A stretch of 6,905 bases of DNA from UBA8108 sp965659285 (GTDB lineage: Bacteria > Planctomycetota > UBA8108): positions 1 to 6,905 of the forward strand of contig CBFHWB010000193.1 in the NCBI GenBank assembly GCA_965659285.1, written 5' to 3'. Within the stretch, counting starts at the first letter, position 1. Every line of letters begins with the position of its first letter. Both the position numbers and the translations under genes were made by a program. Positions 1 to 5,380 of this stretch are shown here, in pieces. The notes beneath the pieces are model-generated. The model did no database searches. It had not been told where the DNA came from and saw only the letters and a program-made list of their open reading frames with translations.

Positions 1-605
1 GGAGCGTGTTGACGCATTGCAACGCGGGCGCCCTGGCGACCGGCGGCATGGGTACGGCGCTCGCGGTGATTTACAGCGCCGTAGAAAAAGGAAAGAAGAT
101 CAGGGTTTTCGCTGATGAAACCCGCCCGCTGCTCCAGGGCGCCAGGCTGACAAGCTGGGAGCTTCGCAGGGCGGGGGTCGATGTCACGGTGGCCTGCGAT
201 AACGCGGCCGCCTCGTTGATGGGCACCGGGCAGGTCCAATGCGTCGTCGTTGGCGCCGATCGGATCGCCTCCAATGGAGATGTGGCGAATAAGATCGGAA
301 CCTACGGAGTCGCGGTGCTTGCGCGCGAGCACGACATACCTTTTTACGTTGCGGCCCCCAGTTCGACCTTTGATCCGCACACCGCCAGCGGAGCCGGCAT
401 CCCCATCGAGCAGCGATCGAACCTTGAGGTTACGGCGGGATTCGGCAAGAAGACGGCTCCTCCCGGGGTCGATGTTTACAACCCGGCCTTCGACGTTACA
501 CCGGCTCGGTACGTAACGGGTTTTATTACCGAGCAGGGTCTCCTGGAGCGGCCCTTCAAACGAAATATTTCCAGGCTGTTCAGGACTGCCGCCACCCACG
601 GATAA
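1..605 (+). CDS. mtnA: S-methyl-5-thioribose-1-phosphate isomerase (MtnA), C-terminal part
   Basis: This is a cytoplasmic enzyme of the methionine salvage pathway that converts 5-methylthioribose-1-phosphate to 5-methylthioribulose-1-phosphate. The reading frame is open at the left edge (first full codon at 3, stop TAA at 603-605), so about the first 150 residues of this normally ~350-residue protein are missing; the GTG at 6 is internal, not a start. The family's two catalytic residues are visible. The Cys of LTHCNAG is at 18-20, and the Asp of GADRIASNGDVANKIGTY is at 258-260, exactly 80 residues later, matching Cys160 and Asp240 of the Bacillus subtilis enzyme. The FADETRPLLQGARLT and PSSTFD segments also fit. 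The tail ends GLLERPF plus about 16 basic residues. The related eIF2B-like ribose-1,5-bisphosphate isomerases are less likely given these motifs. A short gap to the next plus-strand gene suggests co-transcription. Confidence 0.95.
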   Translation, partial: SVLTHCNAGALATGGMGTALAVIYSAVEKGKKIRVFADETRPLLQGARLTSWELRRAGVDVTVACDNAAASLMGTGQVQCVVVGADRIASNGDVANKIGTYGVAVLAREHDIPFYVAAPSSTFDPHTASGAGIPIEQRSNLEVTAGFGKKTAPPGVDVYNPAFDVTPARYVTGFITEQGLLERPFKRNISRLFRTAATHG

Positions 606-628
606 GATTATCTCGAGAGGTAAAAAGA

Positions 629-943
629 ATGAACCAGGTGAGATTCAGTCCTCTGGAGAAGATTCTCATGGAGAAGGCCGGCGCTGCCGAGTCCGGCCGC
701 GGAGGGGCGCTGTCGCACCTCCTGACCGGGGCGGTTGTAGCCGCGTTGCTGGTTTATGCGTATCTCGAAGGGATTTCTTCCACGGTCATCTTCTGGGTGA
801 CTCTCTGCTACGTCATCCTGGGTACCCTGCAGAGAGTCGCCTCGAGTTGGGCGATCGCCACCCACAAGCTGCTTGTGAGGAAGCTCGTGCGGCACGCCGC
901 CGATACAGGTCGTGAAATTCAATCCGACAGCCCGGCGGACTGA
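629..943 (+). CDS. Small two-helix membrane protein of unknown function
   Basis: I do not recognise this 104-residue protein. It begins at ATG 629, with GAGAGG at 615-620 as a well-placed ribosome binding site 8 nt upstream. It starts 23 nt after the mtnA stop, so it probably shares that transcript. The N-terminal ~28 residues are hydrophilic and Gly/Ala rich (AESGRGG). Two hydrophobic segments follow at about residues 29-47 (HLLTGAVVAALLVYAYL) and 51-69 (STVIFWVTLCYVILGTL), joined by a very short EGIS turn, which makes a helical hairpin. The C-terminal ~30 residues are basic (KLLVRKLVRH) and then acidic. With positive charges after the second helix, both ends may be cytoplasmic; this is inferred from the positive-inside rule. 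There are no catalytic motifs. The opposite-strand frame in this stretch is judged a shadow, because this frame has the better ribosome binding site and a coherent membrane pattern. Confidence 0.8.
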   Translation: MNQVRFSPLEKILMEKAGAAESGRGGALSHLLTGAVVAALLVYAYLEGISSTVIFWVTLCYVILGTLQRVASSWAIATHKLLVRKLVRHAADTGREIQSDSPAD

Positions 944-3406
944 TCATCTGTCGACATAGCTCGTTTTAATGCCGGCGGTATTCCATTCATTTTGAATGCT
1001 GCCGCCTCGCCAGGTGGCGTAGGTTTTGATGCCCGAAAGTTCAATCCGGAGCAAAGTCTCTTCGGCTTGTCCTTGACCGTCTCCGGAAACTACCACGGTC
1101 GTGGGGGAGACCTTTTCCAGCAAGGTGTCATAGAGACAGTTACTTCTCCCATGGTGGGGAAGGATGAGGACCTCAGAATTGAGATCTTCTCCTGTTTCAA
1201 AAAGCCTGGCCAGCCCGTCTTCCTCAAGGTCGCCAAGGCAGAGGATCCGTTTTTGTCCGATTTCGATGAAGAAAGAGAGGGACATCTCGTTGGCATGTTG
1301 AGCCAGGGGCAGGTTTTCAACCTGATCCGGGTAGATAATGCGCAGAATGATATCTTCCGGCCCGGGCAGCCGCAGCAACTGTCCTCTTCGAACCTTGCTG
1401 ACGATGACTCCTTCTTTTCGCGCATCGGCGAGAAGCTTTTCTCCGTATTTTTCCCGATCGAAATGTTCCGAGCAGAAGACTTCTCCGACATCCAGTGACC
1501 TCGTAAGTACGGGCAGCGCTCCGGCATGGTCGACATGCGGATGGGTCAGGATGATTCCATCAAGCCGTCGATGACCTTTGTCGAGAAGGGAACGGGCCAG
1601 ACGCCAGCTTCCCGCCCTGGTTTTTCCGCAGGCATCAATCAGGAAGGCTCTCTTGCTCCCGGGGAGTTCCAGCAACGCGGCCGACCCTGCTCCAGCATCC
1701 AGGTGGATCAGCCTCGGGCTGTTTTCGTTACCGGTGGCCAGGCTTACGATAAGGGTAATGGGGAGAATCAGGGCGGACAACAGCAGGGCGGCTCCCCGCG
1801 TTTTTTTTGATATTCCCGCGCCAAGCAGAAGGTAGAAGATGGAGACCATGGCCAATCCCGGCGGAGGCAGGTTGAAGCAATGTCCCGGGATGTTTCGCGA
1901 AAAAACAAGCAGGCTATTCAACATTCGCGCAAATACGGTTGCCGCATCCGCGGCCAGGAAGCCGGCCTCTATCCAGATGAATCCCAGGAGGATGCTGAAA
2001 AGACCGAGCAGCAGGCTCACAGCTATCAGCGGGTAGAGACAGACGGAAAGCAGGGGGGCAACCGGATGGACCCGGTGGAAATATGTCGCGATCAGGGGCG
2101 CTGTCACGGCTGTGGATATTACCGCAACCCAGAGACTGTTTTGAATATGGGAGAAGAGAACTGGACCCAACCTTGAAAAAGCGCCCGCCGGCTTTGAAGG
2201 GATCAGCAGGCGACTTTTCTCGCGTAAGTCATTTGCCCGCATCGAGCTCCAGGTGAGGATGGCGATTGTCGCGATAAAGGACAGCTGAAAGCCAGGCTTG
2301 CTGATGCTCAAGGGGTCAGCGATGAGCAGGGCGAGGAGTGTCCATCCAAGCGTGTCGATGGCTCGCGGCAATCTACCCGCCGCCTGTAGAAGCAGGTGCA
2401 GTCCGATCATTATCGCGGCTCGTAACACCGGGGTGTTGGCGCCGCTGAGAAGAACGAAAAGGCCAAGCACCATAAGACGCAGCATGGTTTTTCCCTTCTG
2501 CGGAAAGGGTATTCGCATTGCGAATGCCATGATGAGGCCAACGTGTAGTCCGCTGATGGCAAGGAAATGGACCGTTCCCGTTTCGACAAAGAGGAGACTC
2601 AACTCCTGGTCCAGCAATCGTTTTTCGCCTGTGATCAGAGCGCAGAAGAGTCCCTGCTCTTTATCCGAATACAGTCTTCCGATGAGGTTGACTACAGGCC
2701 AGCGAATACGCAATCCCAGGGAGGGCCGAGAGGGCGGCTCCTGGTCGAAGGTGAGTGAGCCAGGCAAGGACTGGATGATGGCAGTCGGTGTATTTTTTCG
2801 AGTTGGGGTGGATAGGGGGAACTGAGGGTAGATCTTCCCCTGGACCTTTACTGAGACGCCCGGCCTGAGTCCGGTCGGAAGCCGGTCTCCTTTTATCCCG
2901 GCCCGAACCAGGTAGAGCTGTCCGGGGGTAGAAGTCTTCAATTTGAATTCGGCATACATGGAATCTCCGCTATCGCTGGCGAATAGTTGATGACGCACTA
3001 TCGGCAGATCCGAAACGGTGCCTCTGACGGTTCCAGCGAAAGCTTTCTTCCGTAAAACATGGCCTGCCTGGGAATGGTCTTTTACCCAGGGTGCCTGAGC
3101 CGATTCATGGCTGAACAACCCGAGTCCACAGATGAGGTAGAGCCACGAGATTTTCTTTCTTGCGGGATGAGCCAGCCGGGGTTTGAGAACCCGGCTGGTC
3201 GCGATCCAGCCGCCGTAAGTCAGGCAGATGACGGCGACCGCAAGGCCGGCCTGTACCGAGCAGGCTGAGAGCGATGTTCCAAAAGCGAATGCCAGTCCAG
3301 CCTCAATCCCCGAAGGGATCGCGCTGGATTGAACAGAAGGCTCATTCCCCTGTTCAGGAAGGTTGCGCTCTGGATAAATGAGATGCCGATTGGGGGCCGG
3401 GGCCAT
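944..3406 (-). CDS. comEC: ComEC/Rec2-family DNA uptake channel with C-terminal metallo-beta-lactamase domain
   Basis: ComEC is the inner-membrane channel through which single-stranded DNA enters during natural transformation. At 820 residues it is full length for the family. Hydrophobic segments lie at about residues 33-66 and 86-98. A soluble DUF4131/OB-like region follows at about 120-210. The polytopic Competence domain (about 235-530) carries the hallmark HFLAISGLHVG at 280-290 and SGANTPVLRAAIM near 321-333. The metallo-beta-lactamase domain (about 565-790) keeps its metal ligands: HPHVDH at 622-627, GD at 725-726 and PHHG at 750-753, so it may be an active nuclease. The start is ATG 3406; no other start lies between it and an in-frame stop upstream. 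No clear Shine-Dalgarno precedes it (CTTCTCTCCAG), so translation may depend on the upstream gene, 80 nt away. An A8 run interrupts residues 533-536. No comEA or type IV pilus gene is in the window, so competence is not shown. Confidence 0.96.
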   Translation of the reverse strand: MAPAPNRHLIYPERNLPEQGNEPSVQSSAIPSGIEAGLAFAFGTSLSACSVQAGLAVAVICLTYGGWIATSRVLKPRLAHPARKKISWLYLICGLGLFSHESAQAPWVKDHSQAGHVLRKKAFAGTVRGTVSDLPIVRHQLFASDSGDSMYAEFKLKTSTPGQLYLVRAGIKGDRLPTGLRPGVSVKVQGKIYPQFPLSTPTRKNTPTAIIQSLPGSLTFDQEPPSRPSLGLRIRWPVVNLIGRLYSDKEQGLFCALITGEKRLLDQELSLLFVETGTVHFLAISGLHVGLIMAFAMRIPFPQKGKTMLRLMVLGLFVLLSGANTPVLRAAIMIGLHLLLQAAGRLPRAIDTLGWTLLALLIADPLSISKPGFQLSFIATIAILTWSSMRANDLREKSRLLIPSKPAGAFSRLGPVLFSHIQNSLWVAVISTAVTAPLIATYFHRVHPVAPLLSVCLYPLIAVSLLLGLFSILLGFIWIEAGFLAADAATVFARMLNSLLVFSRNIPGHCFNLPPPGLAMVSIFYLLLGAGISKKTRGAALLLSALILPITLIVSLATGNENSPRLIHLDAGAGSAALLELPGSKRAFLIDACGKTRAGSWRLARSLLDKGHRRLDGIILTHPHVDHAGALPVLTRSLDVGEVFCSEHFDREKYGEKLLADARKEGVIVSKVRRGQLLRLPGPEDIILRIIYPDQVENLPLAQHANEMSLSFFIEIGQKRILCLGDLEEDGLARLFETGEDLNSEVLILPHHGRSNCLYDTLLEKVSPTTVVVSGDGQGQAEETLLRIELSGIKTYATWRGGSIQNEWNTAGIKTSYVDR
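1788..1808 (+). terminator. Weak terminator-like hairpin and T-run antisense to comEC
   Basis: GCGG (1788-1791), loop CTCC, CCGC (1796-1799), then G and eight T (1801-1808) resembles a short intrinsic terminator reading on the plus strand. The stem has only 4 bp and lies inside comEC, about 850 nt beyond the small membrane gene. It could stop read-through transcripts running antisense through comEC, but chance within coding sequence is equally likely. Confidence 0.15.
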
Positions 3407-3486
3407 CTGGAGAGAAGGGCTCGGGCGGTGTTTGCTGGGGCGGCGGCGTGGTGATTATGAGGCCCCGGCGAGGGTTTCGCAGAGAA

Positions 3487-5211
3487 TTACTCTGATTCGG
3501 CCACCCTGAGCAGGATGGATTTGACCAGGTTGGTGTCCCGGGTCCGGGGATCCTGCTGAAACCAGACGGGACGCCCCTGCTTGTCAATAATGAGGAAGGT
3601 GGCGCTGCCGACAAAAACTCCCCAGGAGCGGAAGAGTTTCCTGCCGGTAAGGTCCGGATCAAATCCCGCCGCCCCGGTATAGCCTGTTCCGGCGAGCTCC
3701 TGTCGCAGGCTTTCGAGCTGTTCATCTATGTTTTTCGCACTCTTGAAGAAGTGAACCGCCACCATTTCCATCTCATCGCGGGCCTCGGCAAATTCTCCAA
3801 TGTCAGCCAGGAAGGTGGCAGAGCGGGTGTCTTCAGCGCCGCGGAAGATGAGTCCGACAACCTTGCCGGTTGAGTTCTGAAGCCGGGTGCGCTTCTGTGT
3901 AACCCACATTTCTCCAAGCTCGAAATCAGCCGGGGCCGGACGCAGGGCGGTTTCCTTGATGAAGCCCAGGGCGTTTTCCGAGCGCTGACGGTAGATGTTG
4001 ATGGCCGGCTTCAGGGCGTGCCCTCGTTTTTCGAGCGCCGCCTGCAACTTGTTGATTTCCTTGACGTGCGAGTCAAAGGCATCCTGGGCCTCGTCTATCC
4101 GGCCCAGGGCCATCAGGGAGTAACCCTTGCGGAAGCCGTTGAAGGCAAGGTAGCGCGAGTACGCTTCTTTTGTCTTGAGGGGATATTGATCGCTCTTGGT
4201 TCGTGCCGGGTAGTCCTGGAGCACGCTCTCAGCTGATCGCAGGAGACCTGAGATGTCGCCCTTGGCTTCGTAGAGTTTCCACCGGGTCTCGCCGAGGGTG
4301 GGGAAGTCAGGGCTTTTCCGCGCTTGCTCAGTCGCCATCTTTTCTTCGACCAGCTTGATGCCCGTGTCGTATTCCCCGAGATCGGAGAGAACCCGTCCAA
4401 GGGCGGCGGTCAGCACGGTGATGCGGGGGCTGTTGGGGTAGATCTTGAGATAGTTGAGGTAATCGTCCCTGGCTTTCCGGGGTTCCTTCAGGCTCGTATG
4501 AGCCCATGCGCAGATCTCGATCGCGGAGGGCTTCAGTTCGGATGAGTTCTCAAGGCCGTCGACAGCCATGCTCGCATGACCAATCACCCGGTTATAAAAG
4601 GGGGCCATTTTTCTGTCGAGATCTTCGGTGGTGAACTTCGCTCCGTCTTTCGACATGTCATTGATGACCTGTGTTCGAACACGCGAGCTGATGAGCTGGA
4701 GGAATTTTGACTGGTAGAAACGGAGCTCGGTTGAGATGGGACCGTACGCGCAGTTCGAGAGATACTTTTCGCAATCGACGATGGCCTTCTCGATATTAAC
4801 GGCAAGCTGATCGGCCGCGGCTGGTTTCAGGGCTCTGAGATCTTCAGGAATACTCTCGTATATCGGGGTGATTTTTTTCAGGTAGGATTCGCAACTCTCT
4901 GCCGGGTTCTCAGCTTCATTGCTTCCATTCGAGGCGGTATTTGGTGTGGAAGTGTCAATTCCTGGTGCGGTATTACTTCCTGTCCCAGTTGTCCGGCCGG
5001 TTTCGTCTTCTCCGGGCTCAACGGGCGTATTCTGTTTTACGCAGGAGCAAGCGAGGAAGGCTAAAACGGCAATAGCCGCCGTATTTCGGATTCCGTTTCC
5101 TGCGCAGCCTGAAACCCGTCTAAGTAGCTGTAAAATATTACAAATAAACAACTTATATTCCTTCAATGTAAGCTGAGGACTCTGGTTTTTCCGCATACTG
5201 GCATGTGACAT
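3487..5211 (-). CDS. Probable lipoprotein: TPR-like helical repeats plus degenerate thioredoxin/TlpA-like domain
   Basis: This is a 574-residue reading frame if started at ATG 5211; I know no named homologue. A hydrophobic segment AAIAVLAFLACSC (residues 45-57) fits a lipoprotein signal with Cys55 or Cys57 as the lipidated residue. A Thr/Ser/Asn/Gly/Pro-rich linker follows (about 60-103). Residues about 105-420 are helical with TPR-like stretches, e.g. 227-262 (ICAWAHTSLKEPRKARDDYL), 265-292 and 360-382. Residues about 428-574 resemble a Redoxin/TlpA domain: RPAPADFEL, then GKVVGLIF at 449-456, then GSATFLIIDKQGRPVW at 535-550. The usual CxxC is replaced by DTRS (461-464) and the cis-Pro by Ser/Ala (536-537), so oxidoreductase activity is unlikely. 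The start is uncertain. ATG 5211 lacks a clear ribosome binding site and gives a very long n-region. TTG 5151 has AAGGA 7 nt upstream and gives 554 residues. The gene precedes comEC by 80 nt. Confidence 0.85.
   Translation of the reverse strand: MSHASMRKNQSPQLTLKEYKLFICNILQLLRRVSGCAGNGIRNTAAIAVLAFLACSCVKQNTPVEPGEDETGRTTGTGSNTAPGIDTSTPNTASNGSNEAENPAESCESYLKKITPIYESIPEDLRALKPAAADQLAVNIEKAIVDCEKYLSNCAYGPISTELRFYQSKFLQLISSRVRTQVINDMSKDGAKFTTEDLDRKMAPFYNRVIGHASMAVDGLENSSELKPSAIEICAWAHTSLKEPRKARDDYLNYLKIYPNSPRITVLTAALGRVLSDLGEYDTGIKLVEEKMATEQARKSPDFPTLGETRWKLYEAKGDISGLLRSAESVLQDYPARTKSDQYPLKTKEAYSRYLAFNGFRKGYSLMALGRIDEAQDAFDSHVKEINKLQAALEKRGHALKPAINIYRQRSENALGFIKETALRPAPADFELGEMWVTQKRTRLQNSTGKVVGLIFRGAEDTRSATFLADIGEFAEARDEMEMVAVHFFKSAKNIDEQLESLRQELAGTGYTGAAGFDPDLTGRKLFRSWGVFVGSATFLIIDKQGRPVWFQQDPRTRDTNLVKSILLRVAESE
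5159..5163 (-). promoter_or_regulatory. Candidate ribosome binding site for the TTG start at 5151 of the lipoprotein gene
   Basis: On the minus strand AAGGA (5163 to 5159) is followed after 7 nt by TTG at 5151-5149, in frame with the lipoprotein. The upstream ATG at 5211 has only GCAGGCTTCTTGCAAT before it. This makes TTG 5151 (residue 21 of the longer frame) an attractive real start, with a more normal ~35-residue lipoprotein signal peptide. The call is inferred from spacing and signal-peptide shape only. Confidence 0.4.
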
Positions 5212-5217
5212 ATTGCA

Positions 5218-5250
5218 AGAAGCCTGCCGCAGCGGCTCATTTCGGCTTCT
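5218..5250. repeat. Nested inverted repeat in the divergent intergenic region
   Basis: The outer arms AGAAGCC (5218-5224) and GGCTTCT (5244-5250) are perfect 7-bp complements. Between them lies an inner dyad, GCCGC-A-GCGGC (5226-5236), able to form a 4-bp stem with a 3-nt loop. The structure sits just upstream of the ATG at 5211, so in a minus-strand transcript it would occupy the leader and bury the place where a ribosome binding site for that ATG should be. No T-run follows on either strand, so it is not an intrinsic terminator. It could be an RNA leader hairpin or a DNA operator; the sequence does not decide. Confidence 0.5.
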
Positions 5251-5312
5251 GAGAGAATAAAGCGTCCTTGCAGCCAGGAGCCTATCGTACTTTTTCTTTT
5301 ACCTAACAAGAG

Positions 5313-5318
5313 TATAAT
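5313..5318 (+). promoter_or_regulatory. Candidate sigma-70-type -10 box (TATAAT) for the lptD-like gene
   Basis: A perfect TATAAT lies in the short AT-rich part of the divergent spacer. The region where a -35 box should be (about 5290-5296, CTTTTTC) matches TTGACA poorly, so this rests mainly on the -10 hexamer. Transcription would start near 5325, giving a leader of about 50 nt before the CTG at 5377. The overlapping complement TATACT (5316 to 5311) is also a -10-like sequence on the minus strand, without a convincing -35, so the two genes may fire from almost the same site. Confidence 0.4.
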
Positions 5319-5338
5319 CTGCCCGAGGTCATAAGACT

Positions 5339-5380
5339 ATGCCCCAACTGATTGAGGAGCCAGCAGGAGATTCAAGCTGA
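5339..5380 (+). CDS. Possible 13-codon leader ORF overlapping the lptD-like start
   Basis: ATG 5339 opens a 13-residue frame (MPQLIEEPAGDSS) ending at TGA 5378-5380. The stop overlaps the proposed CTG start of the next gene as CTGA, the same geometry as the common ATGA overlap of translationally coupled genes. A GAGG lies 10 nt upstream (5325-5328), but it would sit at the very 5' end of a transcript from the TATAAT box. The peptide resembles nothing I know, and an ORF this short could arise by chance. Confidence 0.25.
   Translation: MPQLIEEPAGDSS
5365..5369 (+). promoter_or_regulatory. Shine-Dalgarno AGGAG supporting a CTG start at 5377
   Basis: AGGAG is followed by 7 nt and then CTG 5377-5379, an ideal spacing. 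No ATG or GTG lies in frame between the upstream in-frame TGA (5353-5355) and the signal-peptide core. The only TTG there, at 5425, would remove the basic n-region. A second purine run, GAGGAG, lies at 5354-5359. Confidence 0.55.

Noticed and set aside
6..605. GTG at 6 as the true start of a 199-residue protein
   Set aside because: The frame continues to the left edge, and the catalytic Cys lies only four residues after the GTG, so this is an internal codon of a truncated mtnA.
608..922. 104-residue minus-strand ORF opposite the small membrane gene
   Set aside because: It is hydrophilic with no recognisable motif and no good ribosome binding site; the plus-strand frame has a strong ribosome binding site and a coherent two-helix pattern.
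992..2825. Several plus-strand ORFs (63-175 residues) antisense to comEC
   Set aside because: All lie opposite a clearly identified ComEC and have low-complexity, charged or Ser/Arg-rich translations typical of shadow frames in GC-rich DNA.
3407..3486. Possible promoter or terminator in the 80-nt gap between the lipoprotein gene and comEC
   Set aside because: Only a GC-rich stretch with short GGC repeats and a 3-bp CCC/GGG dyad is visible; no -10/-35 pair and no T-run.
5212..5340. tRNA or small RNA gene in the divergent spacer
   Set aside because: The dyad does not extend to a cloverleaf, there is no T-loop or CCA end, and no independent terminator follows.
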